A DNA stretch of 20,081 nucleotides from Tubiluchus corallicola (GCA_030141605.1 JAQGDQ010000672.1:95001-115081); one strand, 5' to 3'; numbered from the stretch's first letter, positions 1 to 12,405 are shown. Notes: generated by a model not told the origin, from the sequence alone. Program-made: numbers and translations.

Positions 1-2340
1 TTCTTAGCATTCTGTTCTGTTCTGATTCGTTTTATTCTATGTTTGAGTTATAAAAATAGAGTTCAAAGTACATGTAACTGCTCTTTAGTTGCCTAGCGCC
101 AGGCTGCTTTGCTGTGAAGCTTCAATAAATAGCTATGTACGTAGAGAAATTTATGTTGGAGACTCAAGTACTAAAGCAGCTAAACGGACATGGATGGGCA
201 TTAAACGTTCACCAGGCCTGAATAAATGCACAGGAAGGAGTGAATATTTGTTCTGCCGGTTACACGGACCGCATGTTAACTTGCCTCATTTCCTGGTTGT
301 ACAGTACGTATAAGGTAAAAACCATGCGATCTTACCAAATAATGTATAATCACTATTGATCGCATAAAAGACGAAAGGCACAAGAGGTGATAATGATAAC
401 GACGACAATGACCACGATAATGATATTATGATGATGACGATGATGACCGAGGAAATGAAAAATCATGAGAAATGTTTAGGTCTACGTTACATTCTTACGA
501 ACAGTAAATTGAGTGCTCAAATAAGTTTTTAGGTTTATACTTACTTGCACGCAGGATTATTGCAAGACGAATTATCTGTGCACATTTCTTGCGTAGAGAA
601 TTTAGACAATTCTTACAAAATTATAAGTATAATACCAAGCCAAAATCATCAAGCGAACTACCAGTATAGCAGAATGTGTACCCGCACGAAAAAATTAAAT
701 GTGCGATTCTATCCAGTCGGTTTAACTAAAAGTTAACTTTGAAGACTTTTTGTAGTAACAAAGAAACGGAAATTAATTCTGTTCCAACAACGATGCTTGA
801 GAATACAGCAGCAGGTTTAACAAAAAACTTTAATGCTATACTATGACTGTTGACAACGATGCCGGTGATACACTTATCACGTCGCACCACATAGCAGACC
901 AAACACTTGAACAGTGTGCAAACCTTAATATGAACCTTGTACCACTAAAAAACCGACATTATAATATACGAAGAGAAAATAATCTATTTACCATGTGTTA
1001 TTACCGGCTCAGTACCGTTGTCTGCTAAGAGCGCCTGCGCGGCGATCTACAGTCATTGCATGCAAAAGACGACAGCTTGACTGTCGAAATCCAATGCAGA
1101 ATTCACCGCGACTAGCGCATGGAGCTGAAAGTGACAACCTAATCATTACTAATGGGTGATCGACTGATCGTCGGACGCTCGCGTGCAAAATTGAGCACGT
1201 GGTATCTGTGCGCTTTTTTAAACAAATTATTAGTGTTCTCACCAATAACGCATGTAATACGCGTCACCTTTGTGGGACTGTTTTTATTTGTGATTAGATA
1301 TCGAAAATCACGAATTCATGTCGATTCATATTCGCTTTCTAGTAGAGAGTTCTCATACCTACCCTCTTGTGATATGGATAGTTATCCTAGTTGGTTTAGC
1401 ATAGTTCTTTGGACATTAATCACTTTCCGTTAAAAATCGCATAATAAACACGTACACCAATAACTGAAATAATCTCACTATCTGACTCTAACAAGACCAC
1501 TTATACTGTTATAACTGCAGGATAACTGTGGAAGATGGACAAGTTGTGTCAGGGTAAAGTTCTGGAGTCCATGTACATTTTGTTATTCTGTTCACTTCAA
1601 GCAAAGGATGGTTATGCAAGTCACAAGTGTACCTGATGCATGTCACATACATCACACGAGTCACGTCTTTCTTTTTCATTCGTTAAAGAAAGAATAAGAC
1701 AAGCCATAAGCAGGAAGCCCTGCAAATGAGATTTATGAGTAAATGCAACCAAATGCATAATTGTTATTATATATGTTGTTACATCTATCTTACTTATTTT
1801 TTAATATTTTGTTTATTTCATATTATTGCTGTTCCGATTCTCAAACCTCGGCCACCTCGTCCTTAGGCCCTAGTGAATGGTTCCATGAAATTCTGCTATG
1901 AGTGATGCTAATAGGGGGAAAATGAGCCGACTACTGATATCCGATCTTTCCTTTTTTGAAACAGGTAAAAAATCAGACATAAAACTGCAAGAACTCTGAT
2001 TAAAAGCAAATAAAGTTCTCGTGTCTTTGCATATTGCTGTTGCTATTACTGCTCTATCAGTCTTTTTCACAGTCTTTAGATCGGGAAGGTTCAGCTTTTT
2101 ACTCAAAAAATCTCAGTAATTGAAGATTGTACTAATTATGTCATTAGGCATGCGATGCCTAGCCGATGTACCATAATGTTTAGTATTCTCTAATGATCAC
2201 TGAAGCGGAAAAGAAAGAAGGCAAAATAGCTGTGAAATGCCAGCTATGCAGTAGTGGTGATGCAGCAGGCCAGTGCCTGGCAGCCGCAGCTTGTTATTAA
2301 CACGATGACCAATTCTGCTAATTCACTTCATTGTAACATA
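1..2340. other. No supported gene; AT-rich intergenic or 3' flanking DNA
   Basis: I see no exon, RNA gene or intact element here. Short open frames at 843-1028, 1152-1433 and 1870-2106 (minus) have no recognisable motif and look like chance. Around 378-455 there is a degenerate GAT/GAC-rich trinucleotide stretch. The part nearest 2342 is probably the 3' UTR and downstream flank of the minus-strand glycosyltransferase gene. A minus-strand AATAAA (complement of 1812-1817) is a possible but unproven polyadenylation signal about 525 bases past its stop codon. Confidence 0.5.
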
Positions 2341-2342
2341 GA

Positions 2343-5281
<2,939 letters not shown>

Positions 5282-5309
5282 TTGTGACACAGCAGACAAA
5301 AGATACAAA

Positions 5310-6072
5310 ACTTCTAAGCAGTAGTAATACTTACTGGTTAACGAACTTTATTTTACAAGTAATAGAACAAGGTCAGACCCGGAGGGAAACTCCTTGTTAG
5401 CAAGCTGCATTTAGCCCAAAAATCCTTGTTGGCACAAACGAGCTGGCAACTGCTACATGCATTCACATCAGCTAATTATTTAAAATCTTTCTCTATTTAT
5501 GCAAAACCGGTCCCAATCTTAAACTGTAAGTGAATATTGTTGTTGATTGTTGGCATCCTTCTGTCTCGAAACACAATTTCGCATTATGAAAATGTTTAAA
5601 ATTCATTAGAGTTTAATCAGCTGCAGAAGGGAAGCGAATGACAGGCGATGTTATTTATTTATTTTGTTAAACAACTGATAAAGATGATAGAATTTTGTTA
5701 AAATGTAATCATGTTATTTAACTCAGCTAACAGTAACTAATCAAAGTTAAACTACTAAACTACAGAGGCACCTCTGTAAATATATATTGATTTTCAATAA
5801 AAGATTTTTCATCATTATCGTCATCGTCGTCGTTATCATCATCATCGTCATCGTCGTCGTCATCTTCATCATCATCGTCGTCGTCAGTTAGTAACTTAAC
5901 TGGCCTATCGCCTTAGAGCGTCGTAAAGTCTCGATGCGCCCCTGACTGCACATGGAAAAGGTTCTTAACCTCCACGTACACTGAGTGCTTCACCTCCCCC
6001 TCAAGATGTAATGGTATAAGCCATACGTGTTGTGTTACGGCTCAGTGTGGGTTCACGAGATGTTTGTGCTAG
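5310..6072. other. Intergenic DNA upstream of the GT49 gene, with a trinucleotide repeat and a transposon end
   Basis: This is the 5' flank of the minus-strand GT49 gene and probably includes its promoter, but I see no clear TATA box or other site. At 5811-5886 there is a degenerate (ATC/GTC)n repeat. At about 5903-5948 there is a 45-bp segment nearly identical to 11286-11332, listed separately. Confidence 0.5.
5903..5948 (+). mobile_element. Terminal fragment of a CAGGGGCG-type DNA transposon
   Basis: The segment reads GCGTCGTAAAGTCTC followed by GATGCGCCCCTG, and matches 11286-11332 over about 45 bases with a few changes. CGCCCCTG is the reverse complement of CAGGGGCG, which starts the element at 10408. 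So this looks like the right end of the same family. I found no left end nearby. It also serves as a near-empty site for the hAT-like MITE inserted in the other copy. Confidence 0.55.
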
Positions 6073-6121
6073 TAGACTTCTAATAGACTCGTGTGGTTTG
6101 ATTTTCCGTCGGGACGAACGA

Positions 6122-6146
6122 ATCTCGGTAAGTTAATGTTTTTTAC

Positions 6147-6179
<33 letters not shown>

Positions 6180-6184
6180 GGGGG

Positions 6185-6278
<94 letters not shown>

Positions 6279-6309
6279 TGAAAGAGAGAGAGAGAGAGAG
6301 AGAGAGAGC

Positions 6310-6382
<73 letters not shown>

Positions 6383-6406
6383 CGGTAAGTTAATATTTTT
6401 TTACAC
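6122..6406. repeat. (GA)n microsatellite flanked by a 27/28-bp direct duplication
   Basis: The sequence ATCTCGGTAAGTTAAT followed by a T run and ACAC occurs at 6122-6148 and again at 6379-6406. The copies differ by one substitution and one T. Between them lies about 230 bases of interrupted GA repeat with two GGGGGG patches (near 6180 and 6270). Each duplicate contains CG|GTAAGT, a strong 5' splice-site consensus. If a plus-strand exon ends at 6127, the duplication made a second donor downstream of the repeat. No exon is proven. Confidence 0.8.
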
Positions 6407-7020
6407 CAAATTATCATAATTATGAGTTTTAATCTTTTGCTTTGCACTGACCTAAATTATAGGTTAACTAAACTACCACAACTTTATTAAAACTTTTAAT
6501 TTACATAGTTAAAAATCATGTCAAACGTTTCGACAGGTCACTGCTGTCACCATCAGTGGTAATTTTTTGCAAATATCCAACCAGTTTATATAGGCATTGC
6601 ACCTTTTAAGTGTTAACAGAAGCCAAGCAAACGTAACCTTTACGTAATGTAAAATTTATTCCTATAGCGAACTACACAATTTACAATTTCACCACGATGA
6701 ACAATAGAATGCATTTAAGATTCATAAAAAACATAAAATTTGAAAGACGTTAAAATAATTCATCGTGAAAAGTATAATTTAAATAAACGTGTTTTAAAAT
6801 GTTGTCTAAAACAATCTAATGAATTTGTAGAACGTGTAGCAACAGGCAAGTTATTCCAGAGATGCGGAGCTTAGACAGAAAAAGCTTTTTCACCTTAGAA
6901 TACTGTATTTGGAACTGGCTGATGTAAATGAATTAGTTCATTAGCATTAGAACGAAGTGTCCGGGATTTGTTAAGAGATCAGTAAGGTATGCAGGTGCCA
7001 AACCATGTAGAATCTGACAC
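6407..7020. other. Intergenic DNA, probably decayed repeat
   Basis: There is no open frame of interest. The stretch at about 6470-6545 shares an AAACGTTT-centred block with 11620-11680 and is probably a copy of one dispersed repeat. The sequence around 6840-7015 has the look of a decayed dispersed repeat, but I cannot name it. Confidence 0.4.
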
Positions 7021-7022
7021 GG

Positions 7023-7069
7023 TAATTGAACCATTACTGCGTTTCATCCACGCAGTAATGGTTCAATTA
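7023..7069. repeat. Perfect 20-bp inverted repeat with a 7-nt loop
   Basis: The arms are 7023-7042 (TAATTGAACCATTACTGCGT) and its exact reverse complement at 7050-7069. The loop is TTCATCC. A perfect stem of this length in AT-rich intergenic DNA suggests a recent foldback event or a small hairpin-forming element. There is no T tract or tRNA/miRNA context to call it an RNA gene. Confidence 0.9.
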
Positions 7070-7158
7070 ACGCGTAAACAACCGTTTTCGGTGTGAACAT
7101 GCTACTAAGTTTTCGGCATCAAAATGTTAATAATGTAGGTCTTCACATTGTAGCCCCA

Positions 7159-7181
7159 TTATATATATATATATATATATA
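7159..7181. repeat. Short (AT)n microsatellite
   Basis: About eleven AT dinucleotides. No other signal. Confidence 0.9.
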
Positions 7182-7238
7182 ATCAATACTTTCTTCCATA
7201 TTCCGTACGAATGTTGCTAAACATTTCATTTCATTTTC

Positions 7239-7481
7239 TGGACCATGTTAATTCAGAACTATCTACCTAATTATATAAAATCAGAACATTGTATTTATAA
7301 ATATAAAGAAGGCCTCAAACTCTTTATTATGAAAGGTATTAAAAATGCAGAGATCATTGTAGAAATTAGTTTACAAACGTTAAACCAGACTGATTGCAAT
7401 GATTCAGATGAATTTAGAATTAATCGAAACTCGACAACAGCACACCTTAACTGGGCTTCATGCCAGAATTCATCAGCATAA
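7239..7481 (+). pseudogene. Possible C-terminal remnant of a LINE-type ORF
   Basis: The plus-strand frame reads W-T-M-L-I-Q-N-YLPNYIKS, then Y-K-Y-KEGLKLFIMK, and stays open to a stop after 7481. An LP-x-x-I-(x)n-F/Y-K-x2-L-K-x-(F/Y) pattern is common at the C-terminus of CR1/L2/Daphne-like LINE reverse transcriptases. Downstream, at 8281-8320, a GGCAAATGGAATAAA followed by (CTAAA)n looks like the 3' tail of such an element. Between them lie AT-rich sequence and a minisatellite. The match is by pattern only and could be chance. Confidence 0.3.
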
Positions 7482-8019
7482 TTATCTATCATAATCTAAC
7501 GCTTTTAACATAGTTTTACAGGTCCTCTTTTACTCTTCCCTTTCTAATAAAGAATTTATCGTCGTGGGGCTGGCTAATTTAAGCCTACATATGTGACTGA
7601 GCTGTTCACAATCGTTTTACGTTGATGTGTTGCCCTCTAATCCAATGTTTCAAATCGCACTCAAAGAAGAACAAGAATGGACTATACTCCATAACAAGAA
7701 GAAGTAAAAGAAACTTTGTAGGTGGGTGGACATAATCTGACTCCTCTCACCATTCGCAGTTGCGGTTGCCTTGCTGATTTATTTACATTTATTACATTCT
7801 TAGTTCATGTGAATCTAATTTTTTATTTTTAGTTTTTTTCTTCTTTCACTTTTTTATTACATTTTTCACATCCTTTCACTTTTAATTCTCCTTTCCCCCC
7901 TTAACCTCATTTTACTTTTACACCTACACATTCTTTCTATTTGCCATATTGGGCCTGACCTTTGTAAGTTTTTTTGGACAACCCCAATAATCCATTGATC
8001 AACTTTATTATTTACACGT

Positions 8020-8240
8020 TTGTTTTCGTTTAATTTGTTTTCGTTTAATTTGTTTTCCTTTGATTTGTTTTCCTTTGATTTGTTTTCCTTTAATTTGTTT
8101 TCCTTTAATTTGTTTTCTTTGTTTGTTTTCCTTTAATTTGTTTTCCTTTAATTTGTTTTCCTTTAATTTGTTTTCTTTGTTTGTTTTCCTTTAATTTGTT
8201 TTCCTTTAATTTGTTTTCTTTGTTTGTTTTCCTTTAATTT
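8020..8240. repeat. 15-bp minisatellite, unit GTTTTCCTTTAATTT
   Basis: There are about 15 units. Early units have TTTCG in place of TTTCC and two have TTTGATTT. Three carry a shortened GTTTTCTTTGTTT form, spaced regularly, which points to amplification of a multi-unit block. The strand is strongly pyrimidine-rich. The array lies just upstream of a LINE-like 3' tail. Confidence 0.9.
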
Positions 8241-8280
8241 GCTATTTTGTATTTTCACCAAATACGTATATTTATGTATG

Positions 8281-8320
8281 ATTTTCTCATGGCAAATGGA
8301 ATAAACTAAACTAAATTAAA
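8281..8320 (+). other. LINE-like 3' tail: AATAAA with a short (CTAAA)n tract
   Basis: ATGGCAAATGGAATAAA is followed by CTAAACTAAATTAAA. An AATAAA (8300-8305) directly joined to a short A-rich tandem tail is typical of the 3' end of non-LTR retrotransposons. It would fit the possible coding remnant near 7239-7481. No target-site duplication was identified. Confidence 0.4.
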
Positions 8321-8740
8321 CGAACAGTAGAGATTTTTCATTGAAAATGGGGTCTACAGACGATAGGCTTCTTTGTTGTTTAATAAGTGCTGGTTCGCGG
8401 CAATAGTTCAGCGCATTTGCAAGTTTCTTCCTCCTAGTTACCAACCTCCCAGTCAAACGGGATTTATGGGGTTTCAAGAGGCTTCATATAGCCAGGAGGG
8501 ACATAAACTAAATATAGACTCAGACTTGTAAATAAAAATCTAGTGTCAAATCGCAACAGATGGCTTGTGGCGGCCATTTTGTGTGTGAATCATTTTTAAT
8601 GATCAACTTTTTCCTGGCTGTTGAACCGTGACGTATGAAATCCAGCCGTTAGTTTTCCGAATTTTGGTGGTCTTTTTAATCTTTTTATTTTTCTGGTTAG
8701 TAACTTATAATCTATGATGGTGGCACCTAACCAGTTGAAT
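8321..8740. other. Intergenic DNA with nothing recognised
   Basis: I found no gene-like frame, RNA gene or repeat array in this stretch. Confidence 0.4.
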
Positions 8741-8744
8741 TTTG

Positions 8745-8903
8745 AAACCAAACTACAGTAAGTCCTCGCTTAACGGCGCTATGTTCCAGCAAAACACGAT
8801 GTTAAGTGAAACGTCGTTAAACAAACCAAACTACAGTAAGTCCTCGCTTAACGACGCTAATGTGTTCCAGCAAAATGCGATGTTAGGCAAAACGTCGTTA
8901 AAC
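8745..8903. repeat. Tandem duplication (about 78 bp) of a transposon end
   Basis: The unit starts AAACCAAACTACAGTAAG and ends CGTCGTTAAAC, and occurs at 8745 and 8823. Copy 2 is about 3 bases longer and has a few substitutions. Each copy contains both a CTCGCTTAACG and a CGTTAAAC motif, so each can fold on itself. It is the left end of the pogo/Tigger-like element listed next. The 78-residue open frame across it has no protein signature. Confidence 0.75.
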
Positions 8904-9580
8904 AAAACCAAAACTTCCATAGAAAGTAATGTAAAAGAATTGAGATACGGTCCAAAGGCAAAAATCAATGCTGCTTAAATCGTATAAATTAAATGTTTGA
9001 TGAGTTTGTTTATGGTTTCTTCTAGTTAATTTCTTTCTCCTTGCTTGAAATCGCCCACCTTTCGTACCACTACGTACCTACCTATCTAGTGGTTTCTCTT
9101 TCATTAAGGTTTAAGCCTAGGGCAGCCATTAAACAATAAGCACTGCAGAGTCAAAGCCAAGTGCTGCATGTGGCGACATTGAAAATTTTATCATACAAGA
9201 GTACTGTATCATTTACTACGTAGTCTGGTTGCTATAGCAACAGGTTGCAGGTAGAATTTCTTCGCACAAAGTTTGTTCACAGATCTCGCTTGACAGAAAT
9301 TGTAGCCAGTATAGTAGTCAGTCCAGAAGGAAAAACGTGTAATAATTGCAGTGTTTATGTTACTGTTGCACTTTTAAAACAGAATGATGCAATATGTGCC
9401 ATTTTAATGCTTCATGTTAAGTAAAAAAGTTGTTGATAAAATGAAAATTGGCTTTCAGCAAATTAAAAAAAAGATTATTAAAATAAAACGTGCCTCGTTA
9501 AGTGAAAAGAAGGTGTCAAATGTTCCGCATCGTTCAAACGAAATATCGCTAAACGGCGAATCGTTAAGCCGGACTAATTG
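8756..9580. mobile_element. Pogo/Tigger-like (Tc1-mariner superfamily) non-autonomous element
   Basis: The left end CAGTAAGTCCTCGCTTAACG is matched at the right end by the reverse complement of CGTTAAGCCGGACTAATTG, with three mismatches and one gap. TA lies on both sides (8754-8755 and 9581-9582), as expected of a Tc1/mariner TA target duplication. The inside repeats CGTTAA-type motifs near both ends and has no transposase frame, so this is a decayed MITE-like copy of about 825 bp. CAGTA/CCTCG/TTAACG termini are known from pogo/Tigger-related elements. The assignment rests on ends only. Confidence 0.55.
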
Positions 9581-9595
9581 TACTTTTTTAAACTT

Positions 9596-9663
9596 CCTGG
9601 TTGGCTATAAGGGATCCTATTATTATTACCATTATCATTATCATTATCATTATCATTATCAAT

Positions 9664-9724
<61 letters not shown>

Positions 9725-9768
9725 CCATCACCATCACCTGGTTGGCTATAAGGGATCCTATTATCATT

Positions 9769-9836
<68 letters not shown>

Positions 9837-10137
9837 CCATCACCATCACCATCATCATCATCATCATTATTATCACCTGGTTGGCTATAAGGGATCCTAT
9901 TATTATTGCCATTTTCATTATCAATATCATTATCATTATCACCATCACCATCATCATCACCATCGCCATCACCATCACCTGGTTGGCTATAAGGGATCCT
10001 ATTATTATTACCATTTTCATTATCATTATCAATATCATTATCATTATCACCATCACCATCACCATCATCATCACCATCACCATCACCATCATCACCATCA
10101 CCATCGTCATCATCATCATCATCATCATCATCATTAG
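9596..10137. repeat. Compound minisatellite: 28-bp core alternating with (ATC)n tracts
   Basis: The core begins CCTGGTTGGCTATAAGGGAT and continues CCTATTAT. It occurs four times, at 9596, 9737, 9876 and 9978 (spacings 141, 139 and 102). Each core is followed by CATTAT/CATCAT repeats, often ending in (CACCAT)n. The core is almost unchanged while the trinucleotide tracts vary in length, which shows that core plus tract was amplified together. All long open frames here (poly-His, poly-Asp, poly-Ile, poly-Met) are low-complexity artefacts. Confidence 0.9.
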
Positions 10138-10407
10138 ACAAAGGGACTTACTGAGCGAATGTGCAAGAAATCAACCCGAATCGAATTCACAAATCTACTG
10201 AGATTGTTGATGTCAAGATTGCTGCGGGAACGGGCGCGAAAAGAAAGCAAATATGCTTGGCGTATCGCGCGACTTGTTGATATGATTTCAGATCTCACCC
10301 CACGCGTTGATATCTGGCCAAACGTCATGTTTCTCAACATTCTCGCCCTGCACACGCACGCGCGGTATGTCAGAGTCGTTGATTCACTGTAAATTCTTGG
10401 TGACGCA
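10138..10407. other. Unassigned non-repeat sequence
   Basis: This stretch has higher GC than its surroundings, with several CpG sites (GCGCGACTTG, CACGCGTTG, CACGCACGCGCGG). A plus-strand frame at 10159-10392 is open for 77 codons but has no recognised motif. It could be an unrecognised exon or a decayed element. Confidence 0.3.
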
Positions 10408-11327
10408 CAGGGGCGTATTAACTAATAAGCTAGCTAAGCCGTAGCCCAGGGCTGCGAACTTTGAGGGCGTCACAGTTTACAAAAAATTCTTATTCTCCTC
10501 GGAAAATGTGCATATACTTTCACATTCGTGTAGAGAGCGCATTTTATAACACACCACAAGAAGTTTACTGACATCAGCTTTTATATAATTGCCACATAAC
10601 GAACAGGTGCAAGGTATTACACAGCAAGTAGTTGCGCAGCGTGCTTGAATATAAGCACTATGCAAATACATGTAATTAATAATGACCACGTAGAAACTAG
10701 GTTGATAGTATTTCTAACACACCACAAGCAATTATTTAATCTGCTTATTACATAAGCAACCATAAATTCACAATATAGATGGGCGGGAGAGATCTATCAG
10801 CAGGGTGCATAAGATTATGGATATGTATAAAATAAATAAAATGGCTTATTTTATGGATTTTTGAAATTTTATTTTATAGATATCAATAAAATAAGAAATA
10901 GACTATATCTGGAACGAGATGCCCAGGGGGAAATCAATTAAAAAGTAAAAACAGGATGCTTGAAACGTGTTTTTAAACACGCAGGACTTAGTTTTAATTT
11001 TATCGGTTTCATATCACTTCAAATTTAATCAAATTTTACGAGACAATGCCCTGTAATTCATCACTTCAGTTCAAATAATTCATCTATTTGGTACGAATGT
11101 AGAATGCCCTCTAGGCTGAAGTTTCCGATCCAATGCCTGTATTCAGTTTTGATTGCCTTATTTTGTACAAAAAATCACAAAAAAAATTTTTTGTTTTATG
11201 CATTTCTTATTTTATGGATTTTTCAAATTTTATTTTGTGGATTTTTGGTCTTATTTTATGGATATCCATAATCTTATGCAGCCTGTCTATCAGCCTAGGG
11301 CGTCGTAAAGTCTTGGATACGCCCCCG
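10408..11327. mobile_element. Older terminal-repeat DNA element, CAGGGGCGTAT ends, interrupted by a MITE
   Basis: The left end is CAGGGGCGTATTAACTAA. The right end ATACGCCCCCG is close to its reverse complement. The right 45 bp is shared with 5903-5948, where the end reads CGCCCCTG, so the family is real. CAGGGG-type ends are common in hAT elements. I could not find an 8-bp target duplication outside (GTGACGCA against GACTGATA), and the terminal repeat is short, so the boundaries are uncertain. It is split by the hAT-like MITE at 10801-11285. Confidence 0.45.
10801..11285. mobile_element. hAT-like MITE with 8-bp target-site duplication
   Basis: The left end CAGGGTGCATAAGATTATGG matches the reverse complement of the right end (CAGGCTGCATAAGATTATGG) with one mismatch. 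The match extends, with two more changes, through ATAAAATAA to about 35 bp. TCTATCAG stands immediately outside both ends (10793-10800 and 11286-11293). An 8-bp duplication with CAG...CTG termini is characteristic of the hAT superfamily. The 485-bp interior is AT-rich, with repeated TTATTTTATGGATTTTT-like sequence and no transposase, so movement needed an enzyme from elsewhere. It inserted into the older element around it. Confidence 0.85.
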
Positions 11328-11684
11328 GACTGATAAGTCCGTAGAAGCCAACCCTACCAGCTTTAGACTCTGCTACAACAACAAGAACCAAATGCAGGAG
11401 AGATTTTACACGAAGAAAACTGTGGTTGCCGCTGACCACAGTGATTATTTATTCAAGAAACGGAACTGTAGAAAATGCGCAGCAGTATTCCGGTAATAAA
11501 CAAGACAGTTTCAACTGCAGGCGTTGGTGGCGCTGCTTGGCGGATCAAAACCATTCCAGAAAAACATGCGAATGTGGAAAATGGCGTGAGTTTTACGAAG
11601 ACGCTTTAATTTACAGTAAAAACACCACGAGTTTAGTAAAAGTTTATTAAACCATGTCAAACGTTTAGACAGGCTGCTGATAGT
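11328..11684. other. Unassigned intergenic DNA with a shared repeat block
   Basis: A plus-strand frame at 11426-11650 is open without an ATG start, and includes CRRWWRC and CECGKW. I do not recognise a domain. At about 11620-11680 the sequence TTTATTAAACCATGTCAAACG matches 6480-6545 in the same orientation. This suggests part of a dispersed repeat. Confidence 0.3.
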
Positions 11685-11915
11685 TAATGATTAAACAGAC
11701 CAGTAAAGAAATTGATACAGTAACTTAAGCACTAATTATGTATTTACAAAAGCCAAATAGGTAATGATTAAACAGACCAGTAAAGAAATTGATACAGTAA
11801 CTTAAGCACTAATTATGTATTTACGAAAGCCAAATAGGTAGTGATTAAACAGACCAGTAAAGAAATTGATACAGTAACTTAAGCACTAATTATGTATTTA
11901 CAAAAGCCAAATAAG
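11685..11915. repeat. Tandem repeat, three units of 77 bp
   Basis: Units start TAATGATTAAACAGACCAG at 11685 and 11762, and TAGTGATTAAACAGACCAG at 11839. They are nearly identical, with isolated substitutions (CAAAAG/CGAAAG, AATG/AGTG). The third unit decays at about 11915 into AAATAAGCAGACC, which may be the start of a degenerate fourth. No coding frame. Confidence 0.95.
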
Positions 11916-12054
11916 CAGACCTGAAGAAAAGAAATCAATACAGTAACAAATAGCTAAGTGTTTGAAAATAAAGTTAAAGGAATTGAACTGGTTTGTACAT
12001 TAAGAGAAGGCTTATTAGGGTACATAGATAAACTTTCTTTTATTAATAAGTCCC

Positions 12055-12405
12055 AGAAGACACTAAGTCTCACGCAAAACTGTGCTCAATACAATAGAGT
12101 GTCAAGCAATGGGACAGTGGACAGAAGACAATAAGTCTTAGGCAAAGCTGTGCTCAATACAATACAGTGTCAAGCAATGGGACAGTGGACAGAAGACACT
12201 AAGTCTTAGGCAAAACTGTGCTCAATACAATACAGTGTCAAGCAATTGGGACAGTGGACAGAAGACACTAAGTCTCACGCAAAACTGTGCTCAATACAAT
12301 AGAGTGTCAAGCAATGGGACAGTGGACAGAAGACAATAAGTCTTAGGCAAAGCTGTGCTCAATACAATACAGTGTCAGGCAATGGGACAGTGGACAGAAG
12401 ACACT
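12055..12405. repeat. 68-bp minisatellite with a three-unit higher-order pattern, truncated by an LTR element
   Basis: Units start AGAAGACA at 12055, 12123, 12191, 12260, 12328 and 12396. The third is 69 bp. By diagnostic bases, units 1 and 4 agree (CTCACGCAAAAC, ATAGAGT), units 2 and 5 agree (AATAAGTCTTAGGCAAAGC), and unit 3 differs. This gives an A-B-C-A-B order of about 205 bp. Unit 6 is cut after ten bases, exactly where the 5' LTR begins. Confidence 0.95.

Noticed and set aside
1152-1433. 93-codon frame with a hydrophobic stretch
   Set aside because: No motif, no flanking splice sites that I could pair, and length expected by chance in AT-rich DNA.
1870-2106. 78-codon minus-strand frame downstream of the GT49 gene
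   Set aside because: No known domain; it probably lies in the 3' UTR or flank.
5282-5308. Upstream start of the GT49 protein at 5308
   Set aside because: The codon there is TTG. The first ATG is at 5281, and it directly precedes a good signal anchor.
6091-6447. Arg-Glu and Ser-Leu repeat open frames
   Set aside because: (GA)n microsatellite read in both directions.
9414-10201. Long open frames rich in His, Asp, Ile or Met on both strands
   Set aside because: They are readings of the (ATC)n tracts in different frames. No start context or domain supports a protein.
11426-11650. Cysteine-containing frame (CRRWWRC, CECGKW)
   Set aside because: It begins at TTG, has no recognised cysteine-rich domain, and its 3' end runs into a dispersed repeat.
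12055-12405. CRISPR-like array
   Set aside because: The repeat units are directly adjacent with no unique spacers, and the genome is eukaryotic.
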